From an uncultured Bacteroidales bacterium (lineage in GTDB: Bacteria; Bacteroidota; Bacteroidia; Bacteroidales; Bacteroidaceae), in contig CALKIW010000208.1 in the NCBI GenBank assembly GCA_937995875.1, forward strand, positions 1-14,459: a stretch of 14,459 nucleotides of DNA. The letters are read 5' to 3'. Position numbers and translations under genes: made by a program. The notes below the pieces were generated by a model, which saw nothing but the letters and a program-made list of their open reading frames with translations, was not told the origin of the DNA and searched no databases. Positions 8,127 to 14,459 of the stretch are shown here, one piece after another (position 1 is the first letter of the stretch; every line of letters starts with the position of its first letter).

Positions 8127-8134
8127 TATCTTTG
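8127..8134 (+). promoter_or_regulatory. Candidate -7 element of the kds operon
   Basis: TATCTTTG is an exact TAnnTTTG match, 18 bases before ATG 8153, giving a very short leader. It overlaps the TTG at 8132 that would otherwise extend the reading frame, which supports ATG 8153 as the start. No clear -33 TTTG was seen. Confidence 0.55.
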
Positions 8135-8152
8135 CAATCATATATACATACT

Positions 8153-8548
8153 ATGAGTAGGAAGTCTATATTTATCATCATACTTCTGGTGGCCATCGTG
8201 ATGCCGGCGCATGCCGTGCTGAAAGAGAAGGATATTGCCAGCACACTGGCTATTCTGCGAAACGAGCTTACCAATTATCATTCGGAGCTGGGTCAGCAGA
8301 ACGCCATTATGCTCTATTCACAGCGCAGTGGCAACATTTTCGACCTTACTTATGCCTGCCATGAAGCCACTGAGCAATACCGCAAGTTCAAGGTAAACGC
8401 CGCGCCCTTCCGGCAGTATATCAAAAATGCCAACATAGAGATTCCGTTCCCGCAGCGCGATCTACACATTGTGTCAGACAACACCCGCGCCCCCATCACT
8501 TCGGTGGAAGAGGCTATGGACATCATAAAAAAAAGTAAGCATGAATAA
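8153..8548 (+). pseudogene. Internally deleted MscS-family mechanosensitive channel gene (131 codons left)
   Basis: The product starts with a signal peptide (MSRKSIFIIILLVAIVMPAHA) and then reads VLKEKDIASTLAILRNELTN and NIFDLTYACHEATEQY. As I recall the family, this is the periplasmic N-terminus of large Bacteroidetes channel proteins. Directly after residue 97 it switches to IPFPQRDLHI (97-106), the motif that closes the cytoplasmic beta/alpha domain of MscS-family channels (GIEIPFPQRDVHI type), plus a 25-residue tail. All membrane helices, the pore and most of the cytoplasmic domain are missing. The join near codons 94-97 (NIEI) preserves the frame and may have used a short shared sequence. 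The stop overlaps the kdsA start by 8 bases, so translation may still feed kdsA. It could persist as a small periplasmic protein; it cannot be a channel. The alternative is a genuine small protein that resembles both ends by chance, which I think unlikely. Confidence 0.65.
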
Positions 8549-9302
8549 TACGTCTCTCATCTTCATTGCCGGCCCATGTGTCATTGAATCGGCAGAACTG
8601 CTCGATACCGTAGCACGCAAACTGGTGGAAATCAACCGGCATTTGGGCATCGACATCATTTTCAAGGCATCGTTCGACAAAGCCAACCGCACTTCTATCC
8701 ATTCGTTTCGCGGTCCGGGCATCGACCGGGGACTGCAAATGCTCAGCGATGTGAAACAGAAATACAACCTCCGCCTCACCACCGACATTCATGAGGCATG
8801 GCAGGCCCGGCCTGTGGGTGAGGTGTGCGATGTGTTGCAGATACCGGCTTTCCTGTGTCGGCAGACCGACCTCCTTGTGGCCGCAGCCAAGACCGGGCGC
8901 GTGGTCAATATCAAGAAGGCTCAGTTTCTTTCGGGCCGAGACATGATCTATCCCGTGCAAAAAGCCGCCGAGAGCGGTGCTCAGGAGGTGTGGCTCACAG
9001 AGCGCGGCAACAGTTTCGGATACAACAACTTGGTGGTGGATTTCCGAAACATAGCTGATATGAAAGAGATTGTGCCTACCGTTATTATGGACTGCACCCA
9101 TAGTGTGCAGCGTCCGTCGGCAGGAAACGGCAAGACCGTCGGCGACCGTAAGTTTGTTCCCGCTATGGCTCAGGCAGCCAAAGCCTTCGGAGCAACGGGC
9201 TATTTTTTCGAAGTGCACCCGCATCCTGATGAAGGATTGTCTGATGCGGCCAATATGCTTGAACTCGACAAACTTGATAACCTGATTCAAACATTAATAT
9301 AA
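8541..9302 (+). CDS. kdsA: 3-deoxy-8-phosphooctulonate synthase (KdsA), metal-dependent type
   Basis: This 253-residue cytosolic TIM-barrel enzyme condenses arabinose 5-phosphate with phosphoenolpyruvate to Kdo-8-phosphate, the committed carbon step of Kdo for LPS. Family blocks are all present: AGPCVIES (10-17), FKASFDKANR (41-50), TDIHE (81-85), PAFLCRQTDLL (102-112), KKAQFL (125-130), ERGNSFGYNNLVVDFR (154-169), DCTHSVQ (184-190) and FFEVHPHPD (222-230). Cys13, His187, Glu224 and Asp235 match the four metal ligands of the Aquifex enzyme (C11, H185, E222, D233) at a constant offset of two, which places it in the metal-requiring class; E. coli KdsA has Asn at the Cys position. It is shorter than the E. 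coli protein (284). The ATG overlaps the upstream remnant by 8 bases without its own Shine-Dalgarno, and its TAA overlaps the kdsD ATG. Confidence 0.97.
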   Translation: MNNTSLIFIAGPCVIESAELLDTVARKLVEINRHLGIDIIFKASFDKANRTSIHSFRGPGIDRGLQMLSDVKQKYNLRLTTDIHEAWQARPVGEVCDVLQIPAFLCRQTDLLVAAAKTGRVVNIKKAQFLSGRDMIYPVQKAAESGAQEVWLTERGNSFGYNNLVVDFRNIADMKEIVPTVIMDCTHSVQRPSAGNGKTVGDRKFVPAMAQAAKAFGATGYFFEVHPHPDEGLSDAANMLELDKLDNLIQTLI

Positions 9303-10288
9303 TGAACAATACACCCGAAGAACGCATCGCTCAATCCATTGACTATGCCAAGCGATGTCTGCAGGAAGAGGCAGCAGCCATCAACAGTCTTACTCATCAG
9401 CTCGACGACAGTTTCACGCGTGCCGTAGACCTGATGTATCATTGCAAGGGTAAGATCATAGTTACCGGTGTGGGCAAGAGCGGAAATATCGGTGCCAAGA
9501 TAGCCGGCACTTTGGCCTCTACAGGTACGCCGGCGTTCTTCATCAACCCGCTCGACGCCTATCATGGCGACTTGGGTGTGATGACCTCCGACGACGTGGT
9601 GTTGGCGCTGAGCAATTCCGGGCAGACCGATGAACTGCTGCGTTTCATTCCCATTCTGCTTCACATGAACGTGCCCATAGTGGGCATGAGCCGCAATCCC
9701 GACTCTCTTCTGGCCAAATATTCCACTGTTCATATCAAGGTTTGGGTAGACCACGAGGCGTGTCCGCTGAATCTGGCTCCGACCTCTTCCACAACGGCTG
9801 CCCTCGCTATGGGCGATGCGCTGGCGATGGCACTGATGCAGGTGCGCGATTTCCGTCCACACGACTTTGCCCATTTCCATCCGGGAGGAGAGCTGGGCAG
9901 ACGGCTTCTCACTACGGCAGAAGACGTGATGCATACCGAAGACCTGCCTATCATTCCCGAAGAAATGCATCTTGGCGATGCCATCATAGAGGTGTCTAAG
10001 GGCAAATTGGGGTTGGGCGTGTCGCTCGACAATCAAAAGCGCGTTACGGGGATTATCACCGACGGTGACATCCGGCGGGCAATGGAACGCTGGCAGGCAG
10101 AATTTTTCAACCGCACGGTGGGCGACATCATGACCCGCAAGCCGAAATCGGTGAAACTCAATACAAAAATCACAGAAATTCAACGCATCATGCACAAGTA
10201 CAAGATACACTCCGTACTCGTGTGCAACGACGAGATGCAACTGCAAGGCATCGTGGACAGCTATGCCACGACATTGTTAAACCAATAA
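9302..10288 (+). CDS. kdsD: Arabinose-5-phosphate isomerase (KdsD/KpsF)
   Basis: This 328-residue enzyme interconverts ribulose 5-phosphate and arabinose 5-phosphate, supplying the substrate of the KdsA encoded just upstream. The N-terminal SIS sugar-phosphate isomerase domain (about 40-180) holds GVGKSGNIGAKIA (56-68), SNSGQTDE (104-111), DHEACPLNLAPTSSTTA (150-166) and HFHPGG (191-196). Lys59, Glu111, Glu152 and His193 fall at the catalytic positions described for E. coli KdsD. Two CBS domains follow (about 205-262 and 272-327), with TDGDIRR (253-259) in the first and IHSVLVCND (302-310) in the second; in the family these sense ligands. The length matches the usual 320-330. The start codon overlaps the kdsA stop by one base (TAATG), indicating coupled translation. 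KpsF is the capsule-linked paralogue; the LPS context favours KdsD. Confidence 0.96.
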   Translation: MNNTPEERIAQSIDYAKRCLQEEAAAINSLTHQLDDSFTRAVDLMYHCKGKIIVTGVGKSGNIGAKIAGTLASTGTPAFFINPLDAYHGDLGVMTSDDVVLALSNSGQTDELLRFIPILLHMNVPIVGMSRNPDSLLAKYSTVHIKVWVDHEACPLNLAPTSSTTAALAMGDALAMALMQVRDFRPHDFAHFHPGGELGRRLLTTAEDVMHTEDLPIIPEEMHLGDAIIEVSKGKLGLGVSLDNQKRVTGIITDGDIRRAMERWQAEFFNRTVGDIMTRKPKSVKLNTKITEIQRIMHKYKIHSVLVCNDEMQLQGIVDSYATTLLNQ

Positions 10289-10290
10289 GA

Positions 10291-11562
10291 ATGAAGTTTT
10301 ATTGTAAAAGCCACATATTATTATTTCTCTTATTTTTAAATCTTCAGGTCACTGCCCAGACGAGCGACTCGCTTCTCGTAGACCATCTTGAAGATTGTGG
10401 CGTTACGTTCTCTCACGACAACAGTGTGACGCTGCTTGTGAATGGGCAGGAAAAGTTCGACGATATGTTTGCCGCCATCCGGCAGGCAAAATCGTCCGTT
10501 CATCTTGAATATTTCAATTTTCGCAACGACTCCATAGCCGGACTTCTCTTTGATATTCTGGCCGAAAAGACCAAAGAGGGTGTCGAGGTGCGCGCCCTTT
10601 ACGATGCCTTTGGCAACACCAGTAATAACAGTCCGCTGAAAAAACGACATATCCGCAAACTTCGAAGTCGGGGCATCGAGATATTCGAGTTCGACCCACT
10701 GCACTTTCCTTGGATTAATCATGTGTTTTCCAGAGACCATCGCAAGATTGTGGTTATTGATGGAAAAATAGCCTATACGGGTGGAATGAACGTGGCAGAC
10801 TACTACATAAAAGGTACCCCGAAAGTGGGCGAATGGCACGATATGCACTGCCGCATACAGGGCACGGAGGTAAACACGCTTCAGGCCATATTCATCAACA
10901 CTTGGAACAAGGTGACAAAGCAGAATCTGCATGGAGCTAAATATTTTCGCGGACTGGGTGATGACAGCTATTTCAAAGGCTTAAAGCCTGATACTACAGC
11001 TTGCGCCAGTCAGAAAATGGTGGGCATCATCAATCGCGAGCCGCGCACCAGCAACAAGATTATACGTGAATTTTACACCAATGCCATACGTTTTGCGCAA
11101 GACAGCATACGCATCATAAACCCCTATTTCACGCTCAACCGTCCTATCAAGAAGGCATTGAAAAATGCCGTGAAGCGGGGAGTGAAGGTCGATATCATGC
11201 TCAGCGTGAAGAACGATATACCCCTGACACCGGACTGCGGTTTCTACAACGCCCATAAACTCATGAAACAAGGATGCAATATATGGCTGTATAAGCCCGG
11301 CTTTCATCATACGAAAATCATCATGGTGGATGGGAAATTCTGCACCGTCGGGTCGGCCAATCTCAATGCGCGCAGTCTCTCGTGGGACTACGAAGCCAAT
11401 GCAGTTATCGTGGATTCGTGTACCACGCGGGAACTCAACCGAATTTTTGACAAAGAAAAGAAAAGCTCTTTCCTGCTCACCAAGGAGATTTGGGACAAGC
11501 ACCGCAGCAGGGGGAAGAAGTTTGTTGGCTGGTTTGCGCATCTGCTGGCACCTTTCTTATAA
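10291..11562 (+). CDS. Exported phospholipase D / cardiolipin synthase-like protein
   Basis: This 423-residue protein has two HKD motifs. The first is H150-x-K152-x4-D157 within RDHRKIVVIDGKIAYTGG (148-165). The second is H340-x-K342-x4-D347 within HHTKIIMVDGKFCTVGSAN (339-357). Together they form the phosphatidyl-transfer site of cardiolipin synthases and related phospholipases D. The N-terminus (MKFYCKSHILLFLLFLNLQV, then TAQ) is a signal peptide or single anchor; the two N-terminal membrane helices of classical cardiolipin synthase are absent. It should therefore act on the periplasmic face. Other PLD-superfamily roles, such as lipid hydrolysis, remain possible. The start is ATG 10291, two bases after the kdsD stop; an earlier in-frame start at 10222 would lie inside kdsD. 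It closes an operon for envelope lipid precursors. A nested inverted repeat follows. Confidence 0.88.
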   Translation: MKFYCKSHILLFLLFLNLQVTAQTSDSLLVDHLEDCGVTFSHDNSVTLLVNGQEKFDDMFAAIRQAKSSVHLEYFNFRNDSIAGLLFDILAEKTKEGVEVRALYDAFGNTSNNSPLKKRHIRKLRSRGIEIFEFDPLHFPWINHVFSRDHRKIVVIDGKIAYTGGMNVADYYIKGTPKVGEWHDMHCRIQGTEVNTLQAIFINTWNKVTKQNLHGAKYFRGLGDDSYFKGLKPDTTACASQKMVGIINREPRTSNKIIREFYTNAIRFAQDSIRIINPYFTLNRPIKKALKNAVKRGVKVDIMLSVKNDIPLTPDCGFYNAHKLMKQGCNIWLYKPGFHHTKIIMVDGKFCTVGSANLNARSLSWDYEANAVIVDSCTTRELNRIFDKEKKSSFLLTKEIWDKHRSRGKKFVGWFAHLLAPFL

Positions 11563-11619
11563 CGCTTTAGACTCACGTTTGCCGTGTGTGTATCATCCGT
11601 TAATCTGATATTCGCAATA

Positions 11620-11700
11620 CTTTCATACTACAAACAAGGGCTTTGACGACAGACTGCAAGGCGGTGTCTGTTTCTTTTGTAGTGTTATGCCGTATGAAAG
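11620..11700 (+). terminator. Nested inverted repeat with T-rich tract, probable terminator of the kds operon
   Basis: Three concentric stems occur: outer CTTTCATAC (11620-11628) with GTATGAAAG (11692-11700), middle TACAAA (11629-11634) with TTTGTA (11676-11681), and inner ACAGAC (11649-11654) with GTCTGT (11666-11671). The inner stem is followed by TTCTTTTGT, as expected for an intrinsic terminator. It lies 58-138 bases after the PLD stop codon. The outer layers are more than a terminator needs. Confidence 0.55.
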
Positions 11701-11780
11701 TCCGTGTTTGGAGTCACGCCAGTCTTCCAAGCCGGTATCACGAATGAGGCATGCCCAAGAGTTTTCTTTAGAAGAAGAAC

Positions 11781-11825
11781 AGTAACAAAAGATGGAGAAC
11801 GGACAGTAATAATCCGCTCTCCATC
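11781..11825 (-). terminator. Terminator of the PurF-like gene
   Basis: The stem pairs 11791-11803 with 11813-11825 (12 of 13 pairs, one A-C mismatch at 11799/11817) around a 9-base loop. On the minus strand it is followed by TTTTGTTACT. It starts 27 bases after the PurF-like stop codon. It faces the terminator of the convergent kds operon. Confidence 0.7.
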
Positions 11826-11852
11826 TCTGTTTCTCTCCACAACGGTTTCCGT

Positions 11853-13292
11853 TTATTCGTCTTGATCCTTGTCGTTATCGTATTCGTGGCAGTAGCTGCT
11901 GCCATCGAAACAGTGGGTGCAGAGGTCGCATTTGGGCAGTCCAATGCTTTTCACGAGTGTTTCCAACTTGGCAAAACGCAATGTAGTCAGTCCCAATTCG
12001 CGTGTAATCTCATCCACCATGCGCTGATATTCGAGCGAATCGGTAGTGGCATACTTATTCAGGTCCTTTCCCGCATCACCTTCAAACTTTTTGATAATGC
12101 GTCTCGTAATCAGTTCCATATCGCTCTTCTGCGAGGTGAATCCGATGAAAGGACATCCGTAGATAAGCGGTGGACAAGAAATGCGCACGTGTACCTCCTT
12201 GGCTCCTGCATCGAAAAACGTGCGCACATTGTCGCGCAACTGTGTGCCACGCACAATGGAGTCGTCGCAGAATACCACACGCTGTCCTTTCAGAAAAGCC
12301 TTGTTGGGTATAAGTTTCATCTTGGCCACGAGATTGCGGTGCGCCTGATTGCTGGGTGTAAAGCTGCGGGGCCACGTCGGCGTATATTTCAACACGGCTC
12401 TGCGATAAGGAATGCCGTGTCCCTGAGCATATCCTACAGCCATTCCAACGCCAGAATCAGGGATGCCACACACAAAGTCGGCCGGTGTGTCGTCTTCCTG
12501 TCCCATCATCTTCCCGTTTCGCTCACGTGTTTCTTCCACGTTGATACCTTCGTAGGTGCTTGTGGGAAATCCATAATAAACCCACAGGAACGAGCATACC
12601 TGTCGGCGTTTGAGGGGTTTTTGCAGCACATTGATGCCGTCGGCATGGATTTGAACAATTTCTCCCGCCCCCACATCGCGCACAGTTTCATATTCCAGAT
12701 TGGGGAAACTCGATGTCTCGCTCGACACGGCGTAGGCACCCTCCTTGCGACCGATGACCAACGGGGTGCGACCCAGAAAGTCGCGTGCGGCTATAATGCC
12801 ATCTTCTGTGAGTACCAACATACTGCATGACCCTTCGATGCGTCTGAAGACGTGGTTGATTCCTTCCACGAACGAGTTGCCCATATTGATGAGCAATGCC
12901 ACCAGTTCGGTTTGATTCAATGTGTTGGCCGACAACTCACTGAGATGCATACGCTGTTTCAGCAATTCATCGGCAATATCTGTAAGGTTATTGATTTTGG
13001 CAACCGTCACCACTGCATATCGTCCCAAGTGGGAGTTCACGATAATAGGTTGTGGGTCGGTGTCGCTGATGACGCCAAGCCCCTGCCTGCCGCAAAAGCT
13101 GCTGAGTTCGTCCTCAAATTTCGTGCGAAAATAACTTCTTTCTAAACTGTGGATAGACCGGGTGAAGCCTCGTTCCTTGTCGAACGTCACCATACCGGCA
13201 CGCTTGCTGCCCAAGTGAGAGTTGTAATCTGTACCATAAAATAAATCGTTCACACAATCCTTTTGAGAGATTGTTCCGAAGATGCCGCCCAT
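11853..13292 (-). CDS. PurF-like amidophosphoribosyltransferase paralogue lacking the catalytic Cys
   Basis: This 479-residue protein has the PurF layout: an N-terminal Ntn glutaminase fold (about 1-230) and a C-terminal phosphoribosyltransferase domain. Authentic PurF begins with Cys at the mature N-terminus (MCGIFG type) as the glutaminase nucleophile; here the start is MGGIFGTIS, with Gly instead. The PRPP loop is intact as VVFCDDSIVRGTQ (339-351). Cysteines at the positions that bind the 4Fe-4S cluster in Bacillus-type PurF are all present: C233 (QVCSFLWVYYG), C380 (YGC) and C455/C458 (CDLC), with an extra C461 and C468. It may use free ammonia, or have another role. Bacteroidetes often carry a second, canonical PurF, but that lies outside this window. 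It is a single-gene unit with its own promoter and terminator, convergent to the kds operon. The family is certain; the activity is open. Confidence 0.92.
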   Translation of the reverse strand: MGGIFGTISQKDCVNDLFYGTDYNSHLGSKRAGMVTFDKERGFTRSIHSLERSYFRTKFEDELSSFCGRQGLGVISDTDPQPIIVNSHLGRYAVVTVAKINNLTDIADELLKQRMHLSELSANTLNQTELVALLINMGNSFVEGINHVFRRIEGSCSMLVLTEDGIIAARDFLGRTPLVIGRKEGAYAVSSETSSFPNLEYETVRDVGAGEIVQIHADGINVLQKPLKRRQVCSFLWVYYGFPTSTYEGINVEETRERNGKMMGQEDDTPADFVCGIPDSGVGMAVGYAQGHGIPYRRAVLKYTPTWPRSFTPSNQAHRNLVAKMKLIPNKAFLKGQRVVFCDDSIVRGTQLRDNVRTFFDAGAKEVHVRISCPPLIYGCPFIGFTSQKSDMELITRRIIKKFEGDAGKDLNKYATTDSLEYQRMVDEITRELGLTTLRFAKLETLVKSIGLPKCDLCTHCFDGSSYCHEYDNDKDQDE

Positions 13293-13326
13293 AACGTAGA
13301 TGCTTTTAATGTCAATTTTCAGGTGG

Positions 13327-13334
13327 CAAAATTA
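13327..13334 (-). promoter_or_regulatory. Candidate -7 element of the PurF-like gene
   Basis: On the minus strand this reads TAATTTTG, an exact TAnnTTTG match, 34 bases before ATG 13292. A -33 TTTG at standard spacing is not evident. No PurR-like operator dyad was seen in 13293-13400. Confidence 0.5.
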
Positions 13335-13387
13335 CACAAAAATCGCGATATATAAGCCAGTGGGGTAAAGAATATTACTTTTTTTAG

Positions 13388-13817
13388 ATGCAAGCAGTAT
13401 TTTTTTTGCTATCCTTTTTTAGTATTCCGTACAGAGTCTACTTTAAAAAGACCAGTGTAGACATCCGCCGCAGGGAAATCCTTGATGCTGTGGAAAAGGT
13501 CCATCAGGAGCATCCCACACACGGATATAGGTGGATAGCCGCGTTCCTGCGTCTGAACAGGGGCATCGATGTGCACGACAATTATGTTTTCAAGTGCTGC
13601 AAGTGTCTGGGAATAAAATCGCAGGGGCGGCAGGCCGGGCAAGTACAGCGACAACCCTATCAACGAGTCACTCAACGGATGGATAAAGGAAGAACTGCTG
13701 ACAGACTTTCATATCGACAGATTGAGAAACGAACATGACATAGCAATGGCCTTCGAACAATACGTAGAATACTTACAATCGGATGCTTGCCATCTCATGA
13801 TATGTAAAAAAGAATAA
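13388..13817 (+). pseudogene. IS3-family transposase (OrfB) remnant with the catalytic core deleted
   Basis: Two pieces of an IS3-family OrfB are fused. The first (to about 13620) contains ILDAVEKVHQEHPTHGYRWI and ends YVFKCCKCLGIKSQ, the helix-turn-helix region that precedes the integrase core. The second, in the +2 frame relative to the first from about 13640, reads GKYSDNPINESLNGWIKEEL and then LTDFHIDRLRNEHD. That is the segment around the final Glu of the DDE triad (NxxxES). The core with both Asp residues is gone, and the join is out of frame. Near 13770 a further shift is likely: EYLQSDAC should read EYYNxR in intact relatives. No terminal inverted repeats or partner OrfA were found. 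The start codon is nominal; the frame becomes transposase-like from about 13440. It is inactive, and its last 16 bases run into repeat copy 2. Confidence 0.8.
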
Positions 13818-14187
13818 CCATTTTTCGGAGATAATTTTCGAGCCATCCAGCGCGAAAAGGGCTATGTTTCTGCCCCCGTTATCCATTCCTGCAACCCAAA
13901 AACAGTCCCGTTTTCGGGCTTCATCGTCTGTCGTCCTGCGGCGGAGGCCTTATCGCAGTATGGTTAGGCCTTATCGGCAGTGCGAAAGAGCCTCAATCAC
14001 ACTGCGGTTACGCCCTTTTCATCATGCCGTTCGATACTCAATCGCAGGCGGCCGGTTAGGGGAAGCAAAAGAGCCATTATGAAATGCGCTGATAATCAAC
14101 AAGCTGTAAATTTCTCAAAAATTCACGAATTTCGAACAGCGGGAAAATTATTTTCAAATACGCGAAGCAGCGAGAGGTGTTTGTAAG
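13802..14187 (-). repeat. Copy 2 of the 386-bp interspersed repeat, inverted
   Basis: This is the reverse complement of the element at 7505-7890, with the same 386-base length and the same ends. Its core of palindromic units lies at 13926-14012 (unit starts 13926, 13948, 13969 and 13991; one unit is 21 bases). The best conserved block is the end next to the transposase remnant (13802-13873 on the plus strand). The two copies flank the kds operon and the PurF-like gene in opposite orientation. Plus-strand ORFs at 13864-14082 and 13980-14186 are by-products of the repeat. Confidence 0.8.
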
Positions 14188-14192
14188 CATAT

Positions 14193-14361
14193 TTCAGCAC
14201 AAAAAGAGCATACGTCACAGGTCATATCCAGCGAGAAAAAGCCTGCACCACAGACCATGTTCGGCACGAAAGAGCATGCGTCGCAGGTCATATCCAGCGA
14301 GAAAAACCTGTACCACAGACCATATTCGGCACGAAAGAGCATGCGCCACAGATCATGCCAC
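14193..14361. repeat. 65-bp tandem repeat, about 2.5 copies
   Basis: The units start at 14193 (67 bases), 14260 (65 bases) and 14325 (partial, about 37 bases). Each begins TTC(G/A)GCAC(G/A)AAAGAGCAT and contains GTCATATCCAGCGAGAAAAA. Unit lengths are not multiples of three, so this is not a coding repeat, although a 74-codon minus-strand ORF (14154-14378) crosses it. It abuts the end of repeat copy 2 with a 5-base gap and may be part of the same unstable region. Confidence 0.8.
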
Positions 14362-14459
14362 CCATACAGTCTCCCCATGCCTCAACCGCCACTGCCCACC
14401 GCTACCGAATGTTCCCTTTCCACCCCTATGTCCCGTCTGTTCCGCCTACCCACGCTGCG
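14362..14459. other. C-rich tail of the window, nothing recognised
   Basis: The last 98 bases are pyrimidine-rich on the plus strand (many CCC and CCT runs), unlike the AT-rich spacers elsewhere. All three minus-strand frames close within the stretch, and no RNA gene was seen. It may be the edge of a further repeat or gene beyond the window. Confidence 0.3.

Noticed and set aside
8523..10246. Long minus-strand ORFs (255 and 319 codons) opposite kdsA and kdsD
   Set aside because: Both plus-strand genes are certain by catalytic motifs; the antisense frames are codon-bias shadows with no family signature.
13864..14186. Plus-strand ORFs of 72 and 68 codons
   Set aside because: Both lie inside repeat copy 2; their Arg/Pro-rich translations come from the 22-base units.
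14154..14378. 74-codon minus-strand ORF with repeated FFSLDMTCD
   Set aside because: It is produced by the 65-67-base tandem repeat, whose unit is not a multiple of three; there is no start signal or domain.

Overview
The window looks like a chromosomal segment of a Bacteroidetes bacterium, most likely Prevotella or a close relative. Support: a TonB-dependent receptor followed by a lipoprotein gene, AraC and PurF-like proteins of the type found in that group, a metal-type KdsA, and several start regions preceded by the Bacteroidetes promoter -7 element TAnnTTTG with weak or absent Shine-Dalgarno sequences. The genus is inference.

Left part (1-5600, all minus strand): an AraC-family regulator (3-917), then an operon read from right to left. 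It holds a TonB-dependent receptor gene without its 5' third and with an internal TAG (3553-5601), a lipoprotein gene with an internal TGA (2139-3530), and an intact exported purple-acid-phosphatase-like phosphoesterase (1179-2126), ending in a clear terminator (1093-1137). Two of the three genes are broken, so an uptake or surface system is decaying.

Middle (5700-8130): a plus-strand NAD(P)-dependent epimerase-like gene (5831-6862), a strong hairpin, a 50-codon minus-strand small ORF (7096-7248), and a long non-coding stretch holding copy 1 of a 386-bp repeat (7505-7890).

Right-middle (8127-11700, plus strand): a compact operon. It begins with an in-frame-deleted remnant of an MscS-type mechanosensitive channel gene (8153-8548), which overlaps kdsA, which overlaps kdsD (kpsF), which is followed two bases later by an exported phospholipase D/cardiolipin-synthase-like gene. 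KdsD makes arabinose 5-phosphate from ribulose 5-phosphate, and KdsA condenses it with PEP to Kdo-8-phosphate for the LPS inner core.

Right (11700-14459): a convergent minus-strand PurF-like gene whose glutaminase nucleophile Cys is Gly, while the PRPP loop and candidate Fe-S cysteines are present. Next come a degraded IS3-family transposase fragment, copy 2 of the 386-bp repeat in inverted orientation (13802-14187), and a 65-bp tandem repeat.

The best candidates for something undescribed are the paired 386-bp element with its 22-bp palindromic tandem core, the MscS deletion derivative that stays coupled to kdsA, and the Cys-less PurF paralogue. No CRISPR array, rRNA, tRNA or complete mobile element was recognised.
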